DNA of 10,909 nt, from NCBI GenBank assembly GCA_025929745.1, contig JAICPQ010000069.1, positions 1 through 10,909 of the forward strand, read 5' to 3'. The notes under the pieces are model-generated. The model did no database searches and had not been told where the DNA came from. It worked only from the letters and a program-made list of their open reading frames with translations. The DNA is from Burkholderiales bacterium (GTDB lineage Bacteria > Pseudomonadota > Gammaproteobacteria > Burkholderiales > SG8-39). How positions within the stretch are numbered: position 1 is the stretch's first letter; the number at the start of each line of letters is the position of its first letter. Shown piece by piece: positions 1 to 6,600 of this stretch. The translations under genes and the position numbers were made by a program.

Positions 1-1119
1 CTCGTCTACAACATCATTCTGCCGCTCACCGCGCTCGCGGCGAAGGAGCTGACCGCGCAGGAGCTGCGCGCGGTCACCGCGCTCGGGATGTGCGATCTCC
101 TAAGAGGCGGGACGACGATGCTCCTCGACATGTGGCACCACGGGCAGGAGGTGTTCTTCGGCGTGGCGCGCGAGCTCGGCCTGCGCACCGTCGGCGCGCC
201 GTTCATCATGTCGGCGTCGAACTCGCGCCTCGGACCGGAGGGCTATCCGGTGTGGGACTTCGGCAACGACGGTCATGCGCAGCTTCAGAAGTCCATCGCG
301 CTCTTCAAGGCGCGCGACGAGGGGCACGATGGCCTCGCTCAGGTGGCGATCGGGCCGCACGCGACCGACACCTGCCTGCCCGAGCTCCTGCGCGACTGCC
401 GCAAAGCGGCGGACGAGCTGGGCTGCATCCTGACCACGCACTTCGCGCAGACGCCCCAGGAGGTTTCTCTTCTAAGAACAAAGTATGGAATGGGCGCGGC
501 GGAATACGCGCAGCACGCCGGGCTCCTCGGCCGCAATGTGGTCCTGGCGCACGCCGGCTGCGCGAGCGACGCGGAGCTGAAGATCCTGGCCGAAACGCGG
601 ACCAGCGTTGCCAATTGCGCGTTCAGCTTCGCGCGCGAAGGCATCAGTTTCCCGTACGCACGCTTCGCGCGCGCCGGCATCAACACCGGCATCGGCACCG
701 ACTCGCATGGCATGGACTTCATCAGCGAGGCGCGCGTCACGGGCCTGCTCTCCAAGCAGCACTTCGGAAGAGCGCACTTCGGTACTGCGCGCGAGCTCGT
801 GCGCGCCGGAACGGTGGCGGGCGCCGATGCGCTCGGCCGCCCCGACCTCGGCCGCCTGTCGCCGGGCGCCCGAGCCGACCTGCTCGTGTACGACCTTTGG
901 AAACCGCACCTGCAGCCAGTGCGCGATCCCATCAAGAACCTGGTCTGGAAGGGCAACGCCGGCGACCTCGCGCTCGTCATGGTCCACGGCGAGCCGATCG
1001 TGCGGGACGGCCGGCACCTCAAGGTTGACGAGGCCGCCATCATGCGCACAGCCGCCGTGGCTGCCCTAAAAATCTGGAACATCGCCGAAGAGCGACAGAT
1101 CCTTCCCGCCGCCACCTAG
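1..1119 (+). CDS. Amidohydrolase family protein (ATZ/TRZ/chlorohydrolase type), 5' end outside window
   Basis: The reading frame is open from base 1 and ends with TAG at 1117-1119. The first in-frame ATG (88) lies inside conserved sequence, so the gene starts upstream of the window. The fold is a metal-dependent TIM-barrel hydrolase that removes amino, chloro or similar groups from small molecules, probably in the cytoplasm. Seen directly: a metal-ligand His in TTHFAQ (439-441), a His in LAHAG (550-552) and the catalytic/metal Asp in GTDSHGMD (700-702). The C-terminal small beta domain reads LSPGARADLLVYD. The N-terminal HxH metal pair expected for the family must lie upstream. The 372 codons present fit a family length of about 430-480 residues. 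Substrate cannot be told; deamination or dechlorination of a heterocycle is possible. Two short patches (around 97-104 and 465-491) use rare CTA/AGA codons, unlike the rest of the gene. Confidence 0.88.
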   Translation, partial: LVYNIILPLTALAAKELTAQELRAVTALGMCDLLRGGTTMLLDMWHHGQEVFFGVARELGLRTVGAPFIMSASNSRLGPEGYPVWDFGNDGHAQLQKSIALFKARDEGHDGLAQVAIGPHATDTCLPELLRDCRKAADELGCILTTHFAQTPQEVSLLRTKYGMGAAEYAQHAGLLGRNVVLAHAGCASDAELKILAETRTSVANCAFSFAREGISFPYARFARAGINTGIGTDSHGMDFISEARVTGLLSKQHFGRAHFGTARELVRAGTVAGADALGRPDLGRLSPGARADLLVYDLWKPHLQPVRDPIKNLVWKGNAGDLALVMVHGEPIVRDGRHLKVDEAAIMRTAAVAALKIWNIAEERQILPAAT

Positions 1120-1161
1120 GTATGATTTCACTAGCGAATCGGACGCTGTAAAAGGGTTCAC

Positions 1162-1170
1162 GAGGAGAGG
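1162..1170 (+). promoter_or_regulatory. Shine-Dalgarno site fixing the TTG start of the DUF748 gene
   Basis: GAGGAGAGG lies 4-7 bases upstream of TTG at 1175, depending on which purine core pairs with the 16S tail. No in-frame ATG or GTG occurs nearby downstream, and the following codons encode the expected basic N-terminus and membrane anchor. This decides for the rare TTG start. Confidence 0.7.
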
Positions 1171-1174
1171 GTTT

Positions 1175-4100
1175 TTGCAGCGCGTTCTTCAAGGCGTACG
1201 CAACAAAGCGCTCAAACGGCTCGCGCGCCCGTGGCTGCTGATCTCGGTCGGCTCGCTCATTGCGCTTTATCTCCTGCTCGGTTTCTTCGCCCTGCCGCGC
1301 TACATCCAGGGCGCAATTCCGGAATACGTCGCGACGCACCTCAAACGTAAGGCGAGCGTCGGCGAGGTCAGGTTCAACCCGCTGCTCTTCAAGCTCGAGC
1401 TGAGGGACTTCGAGCTGACCGAAGCCGACGACCGGCCGATCGCGAACTTCCGGTACCTGCTCGTCGATTTCGAGCTCTCCAGCGTGCTGCGCTGGGCGTG
1501 GACCTTCTCCACCATAGTGCTCGACGGCCTGGAGCTGCGGCCGGACATCGCGCCCGACGGGCGCTTCAACTTCGCCGCGCTCGCCGACACTTTCCCGAAG
1601 AGCGAGGGCCCGAGCGAGCCATCGCCGCCGCCGCGCCTGGTGCTGCAGCATTTCGACCTTACCGACGCCGCGATCACCTTCAGCGACCGCTCCGGCGCGC
1701 GGCCGCGCTTCGACACAGTGCGTCCGCTCGCGCTCGAGCTGCGCGACCTCACTACCCTGCCCGACCGCCGCGGCCCCTACAACGTCACGGCGCGCCTGCC
1801 CGGCGGCGGAACGCTCGCCTGGCGCGGCGAGATGTCGCTGCAGCCGATTTTCTCCTCGGGCGAAGTCTCTCTGAAGGGCGGAAAGCCGGCCTCGGTCTGG
1901 CGCTTCATGCAGGACCGGCTGAAGCTCGACGAGCCGGCGGGCGAAGTCGCGCTCGACTTCCGCTACCGCACTGCGTACGCCGGTGGCTCAACCGAACTCA
2001 CGGTCGAAGACCTGCGCGTCGCCGCGACGGATACCGCGCTCTCGCTCAAGGGCGAGAAGGAGCCTTTCTTCGCGCTCCAAACCGCGACAATCAGCGGCGG
2101 CCGCTTCGACCTCGCACAGCGCGAGCTGCACCTGCCCGCGATCGAGCTGCGCGGCGGCGTGGTGCGCGCCGATGTCGATGCCAACGGCGTCCTCAACCTG
2201 CAACAGCTCGCGCCGGCACCGGATCCTGCGCCGCAGGCAGCACCAGCAGCACCGCGCGCGGAGACCTGGCGCGTCACGCTCGGTTCGGTGCGCCTTGCCG
2301 ATATCGCGCTCCGCTATCGCGACTTCACGCGCCTCACACCGCTCGAGCTCGGCGTCGGCGCGCTCGAGCTCGGTCTCTCGGCGAGGGTCGAGACGGGCGC
2401 CGGCGATCCGCGCGTAACGCTCGACGACGTCGCGCTTCAGCTCTCGCGCGTGACGCTCGGCCCGGCGGCGGCCGGCGAGCCGCTGGTCAACCTCGACACC
2501 GTCGGCCTCGAGGGTGGGCGACTGGAGCTGGACCGGGAAAGCGTTTCCGCGCGCCGCATCGCGGTGACCGGCGGGCGCGTCCAGGTCGAGCGTGCGGAGG
2601 ATGGAAAAATATCGCTGCTCGAGCTCGTCAAAAAACGCGAACGCGCGACGAAGCCGTCCAGCGGCGGCGGCACCGACAAGCCGTGGCAATTCGCGCTCGA
2701 CGCCTTCGAGATCGAAAAGCTGAAGATTGCGCTCGCGGCGCACGGCTTCGGTCAGCCCGTCACCTACGATATCGATCCGCTCACACTCGCAGTGAAGAAC
2801 ATTCGCAACGAAGGGCGCACTCCCATCACCCTCGAAGCCGCGCTGCGCATTGCGCAGGGAGGGACGCTGCGCGTAGCGGGCGAAGCCAACGCCGCTGGAG
2901 ATCGTGCCACCTTGCGCACTACCCTGCAGGGCCTGAGCCTGCGGCCGCTGCAGCCCGTAGTCTCGAGTCGCACCACGCTGGCGCTGAACTCGGGAGAAGT
3001 CTCGGCGCGCATGCAAGCGCAATACCGCGCGATCAAGGACCGGGCCGAGGTGCGCGCCAAGGCAAGCGCCAGCATCGACAACCTGCAGCTCGCCGAAGCG
3101 GGAAGCGGCGAGCGCTTGCTGCAATGGAGCTCGGTGGCGGCGAGCGGAATCGACTTCAGCCTCGCGCCCGATCGCCTGGCGATCGCGGACATCGCCGTGC
3201 GCGGGCTAAGCACGAAAGTCCTCGTGAATAAGGACCGCAGCACGAATATCGGTCAGGCAATGAAGCCGCCTGGCGGGGCGAAGCCTCCAGCCGATCCGCC
3301 GCCGGCAGGCGAGACCAAAACGAGCGAGTTTCCGGTCAGCATCGAGCGCGTCAACGTGGAGAAAGCATCCGTTGACTTCAGCGATCTAAGCCTGGTGCTA
3401 CCTTTTGCGGCCAAGATCGAGGACCTCGGCGGCACCGTGGCGGGACTGAGCACCGACCGTGCGAGCCGCGCGCTCGCCAAACTGGAGGGACGCGTCGACG
3501 AATTCGGCCTGGCGCGGATCGAGGGCAGCCTCGCCACCTTCGATCCGAGGGCCTTCATGGACCTGCGCGTCGCGTTCCGCAATATCGAGATGACGCCGCT
3601 CTCCCCCTACAGCGCGACCTTCGCCGGGCGGCGCATCGCCTCCGGACGGCTCGGTCTCGATCTGCAGTACAAGATCGACAAGGGCGCCCTCGCTGGCGAC
3701 AACAAGGTCGAGCTGATGAAGTTCGCGCTCGGCGAGCGGGTGGAGGCGCCCGGCGCGCTCAGCCTTCCGCTCGATCTCGCAATCGCCCTTCTCACCGACG
3801 CCGAAGGCCGCATCGCCATCGCCGTGCCGGTGAAGGGCAACGTCAACGATCCGCAGTTCAGCTACGGCCATCTCGTCTGGCAGGCGATCACCACCGTGCT
3901 GACGAACATCGTGACCGCGCCCTTCCGTGCGCTCTTCGGCAGCGGCGGCGACGCGGTGGAAAGCGTCGCGTTCGACGCCGGTCGCGCGGCGCTCCTGCCG
4001 CCCGAGCGCGAGAAGCTGAAGCGCGTCGCCGATGCACTCGAGAAACGCCCGCAGCTCAAGCTCGTGGTCGAGGGCCAGTACAGCGATGCCGACCGCGCGG

Positions 4101-4564
4101 CCCTGCGCCGGCGCGACGTGGCCGGCGCCATCGCCGCCCTGCTCGAGAGCGAGGCCGCCGGCGATGAGCCGCCGCCGGTCAACGCGCGCGACGCCAAGAC
4201 GCAGCGCGCGATGGAAGCCTTGTTCGCAAAGCGCGCTTCGGAGCAGGCCCTCGTTGAGTTCGCGGCGCAGACCGGGAAGGCGCGCGGCAAGCCGGTGGAG
4301 CGCGTCGGCGCGCTGTCGGCGCTCGTCGGTCGTGCGAGCGAGGACGGCGCCTTCTACGATGTGCTGCTCGAGCGGCTGAACGCTACCGCGCCGCTGCCCA
4401 GCGACGCGCTCGATCAGCTCGGCCGCGCTCGCGGCGTCGCGGTCGCGGAGCATCTCGAAAAAGCGCTTTCCGTTCCGGCCGCGCGGCTGGAGCGCAAGGC
4501 GCCGGCCGCCAGCGACGGCGAGCGCGCGAAGCTCGGGCTCGATGCGGCGACGTCAAAACCTTGA
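1175..4564 (+). CDS. DUF748 / AsmA-like envelope protein with OmpA-like tail
   Basis: This encodes a 1129-residue protein with one N-terminal membrane segment (about residues 22-42, LISVGSLIALYLLLGFFALP) after a basic stretch, so the bulk should be periplasmic. Four segments begin alike: RLVLQHFDLTDAAITFSDRS (154), WRVTLGSVRLADIALRYRD (365), WQFALDAFEIEKLKIAL (504) and FPVSIERVNVEKASVDFSD (719). Pro/Ala- or Ser/Gly-rich linkers precede the last three (about 347-364, 486-503, 697-718). The DUF748 core covers about 800-925 (YSATFAGRRIASGRLGLDL, then VKGNVNDPQFSYG). An OmpA-like stretch, VAFDAGRAALLPPEREKLKRV, follows from about 929. The family belongs to the AsmA-like group of elongated beta proteins, several of which are linked to lipid traffic between the two membranes; that role is inferred here, not shown. 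The start is TTG, supported by a strong ribosome binding site, and the stop is TGA at 4562. It stands apart from its neighbours, so no pathway can be assigned. Confidence 0.88.
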   Translation: MQRVLQGVRNKALKRLARPWLLISVGSLIALYLLLGFFALPRYIQGAIPEYVATHLKRKASVGEVRFNPLLFKLELRDFELTEADDRPIANFRYLLVDFELSSVLRWAWTFSTIVLDGLELRPDIAPDGRFNFAALADTFPKSEGPSEPSPPPRLVLQHFDLTDAAITFSDRSGARPRFDTVRPLALELRDLTTLPDRRGPYNVTARLPGGGTLAWRGEMSLQPIFSSGEVSLKGGKPASVWRFMQDRLKLDEPAGEVALDFRYRTAYAGGSTELTVEDLRVAATDTALSLKGEKEPFFALQTATISGGRFDLAQRELHLPAIELRGGVVRADVDANGVLNLQQLAPAPDPAPQAAPAAPRAETWRVTLGSVRLADIALRYRDFTRLTPLELGVGALELGLSARVETGAGDPRVTLDDVALQLSRVTLGPAAAGEPLVNLDTVGLEGGRLELDRESVSARRIAVTGGRVQVERAEDGKISLLELVKKRERATKPSSGGGTDKPWQFALDAFEIEKLKIALAAHGFGQPVTYDIDPLTLAVKNIRNEGRTPITLEAALRIAQGGTLRVAGEANAAGDRATLRTTLQGLSLRPLQPVVSSRTTLALNSGEVSARMQAQYRAIKDRAEVRAKASASIDNLQLAEAGSGERLLQWSSVAASGIDFSLAPDRLAIADIAVRGLSTKVLVNKDRSTNIGQAMKPPGGAKPPADPPPAGETKTSEFPVSIERVNVEKASVDFSDLSLVLPFAAKIEDLGGTVAGLSTDRASRALAKLEGRVDEFGLARIEGSLATFDPRAFMDLRVAFRNIEMTPLSPYSATFAGRRIASGRLGLDLQYKIDKGALAGDNKVELMKFALGERVEAPGALSLPLDLAIALLTDAEGRIAIAVPVKGNVNDPQFSYGHLVWQAITTVLTNIVTAPFRALFGSGGDAVESVAFDAGRAALLPPEREKLKRVADALEKRPQLKLVVEGQYSDADRAALRRRDVAGAIAALLESEAAGDEPPPVNARDAKTQRAMEALFAKRASEQALVEFAAQTGKARGKPVERVGALSALVGRASEDGAFYDVLLERLNATAPLPSDALDQLGRARGVAVAEHLEKALSVPAARLERKAPAASDGERAKLGLDAATSKP

Positions 4565-4786
4565 TGAAGGACTTCGCCCTGGACGAGTTCCTCAGAAGTC
4601 ATCGCAGACCCCGGGTCGTGTGAGGGAAGCAAGAAAGGTGTCGCTGGACATCAAGCTGAAGTGACATTAGGTCAGTTGCTGCGCTTTCCGACCGCGGTCC
4701 ATTGGTTCATGCGTCACGTAAAGCTCCGCCCGGGCAGGAAGATCGACGCAGACGCGCTCGCCGCATTGATCGAGCTGCGTACTCGC

Positions 4787-4815
4787 GAGTCAAATCCCAG
4801 CGATGCCCTGATAAT
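4787..4815 (+). promoter_or_regulatory. Possible sigma-70-like promoter for the DoxX operon
   Basis: GATAAT (4810-4815) matches five of six bases of the -10 consensus. The hexamer 17 bases upstream, GAGTCA (4787-4792), matches the -35 consensus at only three positions. A start near 4822 would give a leader of about 22 bases containing the AGGAG site. This is weak evidence, since one good hexamer can occur by chance. Confidence 0.28.
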
Positions 4816-4830
4816 GGCCACAACATCAAA

Positions 4831-4835
4831 AGGAG
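4831..4835 (+). promoter_or_regulatory. Shine-Dalgarno site deciding the DoxX start
   Basis: AGGAG ends 8 bases before ATG at 4844. This favours 4844 over the upstream in-frame GTG at 4661 and agrees with where DoxX family similarity begins. Confidence 0.7.
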
Positions 4836-4843
4836 CGCATCGT

Positions 4844-5227
4844 ATGGCTGACGACGCAGGCAAGCTCATTCTCCGGCTCACGCTGGGCATCCTGATGCTG
4901 CTGCACGGGATCGCCAAGATCTCCGGCGGCGTCGACGGCCTGGAGAAGATGGTGGCCGGCGCCGGATTGCCAAGCGTGCTGGCCTACGGCGTTTACGTCG
5001 GCGAGGTGCTCGCGCCGCTCCTCGTCATCTTCGGTTTCTACGCGCGCTTCGGCGCGGCGATCATCGTCGTCAACATGCTGTTCGCCATCTTCCTCGCGCA
5101 CCGAAACGATCTCTTCCTGCTGACGCGCAGCGGAGGTTGGGCGCTCGAGTTGCAGGGGTTCTTCCTCTTTACCGCGCTCGCGCTCGTGCTCATGCGGCCG
5201 GGACGCTTCGGCATCAATCGTGGCTGA
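4844..5227 (+). CDS. DoxX family membrane protein
   Basis: This is a 127-residue inner-membrane protein of the DoxX/DoxD-like family. Four hydrophobic segments are visible at about residues 7-24, 44-64, 68-86 and 99-117. The first carries the family pattern RLTLGILMLLHGIAKI, and the loop GGWALELQGFFLF before the last helix is also typical. Members are often about 120-150 residues. Some have been tied to thiosulfate or redox metabolism, but most are uncharacterised, and the specific role here is unknown. ATG at 4844 is chosen because AGGAG sits 8 bases upstream. The gene overlaps the next one (DUF1801) by 8 bases, which implies one transcript and translational coupling. Confidence 0.85.
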   Translation: MADDAGKLILRLTLGILMLLHGIAKISGGVDGLEKMVAGAGLPSVLAYGVYVGEVLAPLLVIFGFYARFGAAIIVVNMLFAIFLAHRNDLFLLTRSGGWALELQGFFLFTALALVLMRPGRFGINRG

Positions 5228-5591
5228 CAAGAGCGCCTCCCAGCTCATCACGGCACGGATCAAGGAGCTCGGCGACTGGCGCGGCGAGAAGCTAACCAGG
5301 GTCCGAAAGCTGATCCGGGAGGCCGACCCGGCGATCGTCGAAGAGTGGAAATGGGAAACGCCGGTCTGGTCGCGCGACGGCATCATTTGTACCGGCGAAA
5401 CTTACAAGCAGGTCGTCAAGCTGACTTTCGCGAAGGGCGCGTTCCTCAAGGACCCGCGCCGGCTGTTCAACGCGAGTTTGACCGGGAAAATGCGTCGAGC
5501 CATCGACCTTCGCGCCGAAGATGACATCGACGCCGCCTCGTTTCGCGACTTGATCCGCCGAGCCGCGGCCTTCAACCAGGGCGATAAATGA
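5220..5591 (+). CDS. DUF1801 domain protein
   Basis: This is a 123-residue soluble protein. Typical DUF1801 signatures are IREADPAIVEEWKWETPVWS (residues 32-51), then ICTGETYKQVVKLTFAKGA and LFNASLTGKMRRAIDL. The family has a small frataxin-like/YdhG alpha-beta fold and no established biochemical role. The start is GTG at 5220, inside the end of the DoxX gene. There is no clear ribosome binding site, so translation probably depends on ribosomes finishing DoxX. The stop at 5589-5591 overlaps the ATG of the next tiny frame (ATGA), continuing the tight chain. Alternative starts would remove the conserved N-terminus, so this start is fairly secure. Confidence 0.85.
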   Translation: MADKSASQLITARIKELGDWRGEKLTRVRKLIREADPAIVEEWKWETPVWSRDGIICTGETYKQVVKLTFAKGAFLKDPRRLFNASLTGKMRRAIDLRAEDDIDAASFRDLIRRAAAFNQGDK

Positions 5592-5810
5592 TGTTGCGCG
5601 TTGCGCTGGTGACCGGGCTCCTATTGCTGCTTTGACGCGCGCGGGATGGCGCGTGCATTGTCCGCGATGGCGCTGGCTCAGGCACTGGTTGCGCTGGTGG
5701 CGCTCGGCCTGCCGTCAAGCGGACCGCTGGAGATCGTGACCGTCAACGGGCTCTTCGTCGCGCTGTTCGCCGGGTCGGCATATCTGTTCCGACGGGCTTT
5801 CATACAGTAA
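5588..5810 (+). pseudogene. Small membrane protein gene with apparent frameshift
   Basis: The sequence shows two abutting frames. The first starts at ATG 5588, overlapping the DUF1801 stop as ATGA with AGG 7 bases upstream. It encodes MMLRVALVTGLLLLL and stops at TGA 5633-5635. The second frame is open from 5613, has an ATG at 5646, and ends with TAA at 5808-5810. From 5646 it encodes 54 residues with two hydrophobic segments (about 8-22 and 33-48) and a basic end, FRRAFIQ. Skipping one base near 5630 joins them into one protein of about 73 residues with three hydrophobic segments, reading LLLL-FDARGMARALS at the joint. I infer a single gene broken by one extra base, either a real mutation or an assembly or read error in the T-run. 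Alternatively 5646-5810 is a separate small gene, but it has no good ribosome binding site. I do not recognise the family. Its 3' end overlaps the convergent DUF2798 gene by 11 bases. Confidence 0.5.
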
Positions 5811-6030
5811 GGCGGCCGACGAGGCGGCGCACCCAAGGTGCGATCAAGGTCACGGTCGGGAAGGCGATGGGCCATGTGGTCGCACAGCTCCTGAGCCATT
5901 GCCCTACAAACCCCTGATGAATCCCCTGGCTGATGGCCAGCACGACGGCGGACACGATGCCGACCATGATGGCCGAGAGCAGCCCGCCAAAGAGCAGCGG
6001 AGCAAAACGGTTCGGGATACGCATGCTCAT
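5800..6030 (-). CDS. DUF2798 family small membrane protein
   Basis: This is a 76-residue protein starting at ATG 6030-6028, which overlaps the stop of the upstream DUF2938 gene as ATGA. A second ATG lies two codons inside (6024-6022). The sequence has the DUF2798 pattern: MRIPNRFAPLLFGGLLSAIM, first membrane helix (about 12-33), WLRSCATTWPIAFPTVTLIA, then APWVRRLV ending the second helix (about 50-68). The stop is TGA read at 5802-5800. The family has two membrane helices and no known function. The four-base overlap with DUF2938 indicates co-translation, and both are probably under the divergent MerR-type regulator. The frame remains open far upstream (to 6567), but that part is an antisense-frame shadow of DUF2938. 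Confidence 0.82.
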   Translation of the reverse strand: MSMRIPNRFAPLLFGGLLSAIMVGIVSAVVLAISQGIHQGFVGQWLRSCATTWPIAFPTVTLIAPWVRRLVGRLTV

Positions 6031-6518
6031 CCGCCCAAGAAGAGGTTGGCGGCCCCAGCAGATATATAGAGGCCGAGCCCGAAGAGCGCGTGGGTGATGA
6101 GGGTTTGGGCGCGCGCCGCGTTCGGACGCGGCGTGCGGCTCGCCGCGATGCCGGCGCCCATGCCAGGCTGCATGAGGAAGAACGGAGCCGCGGCGCTGGC
6201 GAGGCCGACGGTGAGGGCGGGCGCGAGCGTCGGTTGCCGCATCCAGTCGAGGCCCCAGATGGCGAGCAGCGCGGCCGCGAACACGACGCCGATCAGGTAG
6301 TGCGCCATCCAGCCGATCGGACGCTCGCCGCGCACCGGCGGCGAAGCGGCGATGCGAGCGTGGCGAAAGCGCCCGCGCGCCAGGTGCACGAGCCATCGCC
6401 CGACCAACCCGTAATCGAGCGCCGGAATGCCAAGCAGCCGCTTGCGCGCGACCGCCCACATGTCGATCAGCGCGGTCGCTCCAGCGCCGGTCAGAACGCT
6501 GCCCACTAAGTAGTCCAT
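6027..6518 (-). CDS. DUF2938 family membrane protein
   Basis: This is a 163-residue inner-membrane protein. Family features seen in order: GAGATALIDMWAVARKRLLG (11-30), LDYGLVGRWLVHLARGRFRH (34-53), PIGWMAHYLIGVVFAAALLA (67-86), then PTLAPALTVGL, APFFLMQPGMGAGIAASRTP (111-130) and THALFGLGLYISA near the end. Four membrane segments fit the hydrophobic stretches. The start is ATG at 6518, where GGAGA lies 4 bases upstream; an in-frame ATG at 6572 has none and would run through the likely operator. The function of the family is unknown. The gene is divergent from the MerR-type regulator, with the dyad and a TTGACT hexamer in the 82-base spacer, so it is the probable regulated target. DUF2798 follows in the same operon. 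Confidence 0.86.
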   Translation of the reverse strand: MDYLVGSVLTGAGATALIDMWAVARKRLLGIPALDYGLVGRWLVHLARGRFRHARIAASPPVRGERPIGWMAHYLIGVVFAAALLAIWGLDWMRQPTLAPALTVGLASAAAPFFLMQPGMGAGIAASRTPRPNAARAQTLITHALFGLGLYISAGAANLFLGG

Positions 6519-6557
6519 GCGGTCTCCGTTTGCTTGCCTTTGATGTGAACAGGCTGC

Positions 6558-6588
6558 AAAGTGCCACTTCAAGTCAAGTTGAAGTCAA
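6558..6588 (-). promoter_or_regulatory. MerR-type operator/promoter for the DUF2938-DUF2798 operon
   Basis: On the plus strand, ACTTCAA (6566-6572) and TTGAAGT (6579-6585) form a perfect inverted repeat around a six-base centre. The 18-base core CTTCAAGTCAAGTTGAAG closely resembles the known SoxR box CCTCAAGTTAACTTGAGG. On the minus strand a TTGACT -35 hexamer (6588-6583) partly overlaps the dyad. The -10 region 19 bases further (CACTTT, 6563-6558) is poor. A strong -35, a long spacer filled by a dyad and a weak -10 are what MerR-family activators use, twisting the DNA to align the two elements. The site also lies 15-35 bases before the regulator's own start codon, so autoregulation is likely. 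The assignment is inference from pattern and position. Confidence 0.65.
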
Positions 6589-6600
6589 GGGATCCCAGGC

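Larger units (their letters stand above)
4565..4843. other. Spacer between DUF748 and DoxX genes
   Basis: I see no convincing gene in these 279 bases. An ATG at 4564 overlaps the DUF748 stop but opens only 19 codons. The DoxX frame stays open back to a GTG at 4661, but that stretch has no ribosome binding site and no family resemblance. The last 60 bases hold a possible promoter and the DoxX ribosome binding site. I see no strong hairpin with a T-run that would serve as terminator for the DUF748 gene. Confidence 0.6.

Noticed and set aside
759..782. GCACTTCGG direct repeat and an adapter-like CGGAAGAGC in the amidohydrolase gene
   Set aside because: The stretch encodes a smooth, family-like protein segment (QHFGRAHFGTARELV), so it is a chance match rather than adapter contamination.
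88..1119. Amidohydrolase starting at ATG 88
   Set aside because: The frame is open and protein-like from base 1, and the family's N-terminal metal motif is missing, so 88 is an internal Met.
1121..1126. TATGAT as -10 element for the DUF748 gene
   Set aside because: No acceptable -35 hexamer lies 16-18 bases upstream. A lone hexamer is too weak to annotate.
2340..2374. CGCTCGAGCTCGG direct repeat inside DUF748
   Set aside because: It reflects the repeated LELG residues in a beta-strand region with biased codon use. No independent element is indicated.
1988..4453. Two long minus-strand open frames (378 and 351 codons) within the DUF748 gene
   Set aside because: Their composition is that of antisense shadows in GC-rich coding DNA, with no recognisable motifs. 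The plus-strand DUF748 frame explains the region.
4608..4618. GACCCCGGGTC palindrome downstream of DUF748 as terminator
   Set aside because: The arms leave a one-base loop and no T-run follows, so it cannot act as an intrinsic terminator hairpin.
4661..4843. N-terminal extension of the DoxX protein to GTG 4661
   Set aside because: There is no ribosome binding site at 4661, no family similarity in the added 61 residues, and a clear AGGAG before ATG 4844.
6519..6572. DUF2938 start at the upstream ATG (6572)
   Set aside because: It would translate through the operator and -10 region. Family similarity and GGAGA support ATG 6518 instead.
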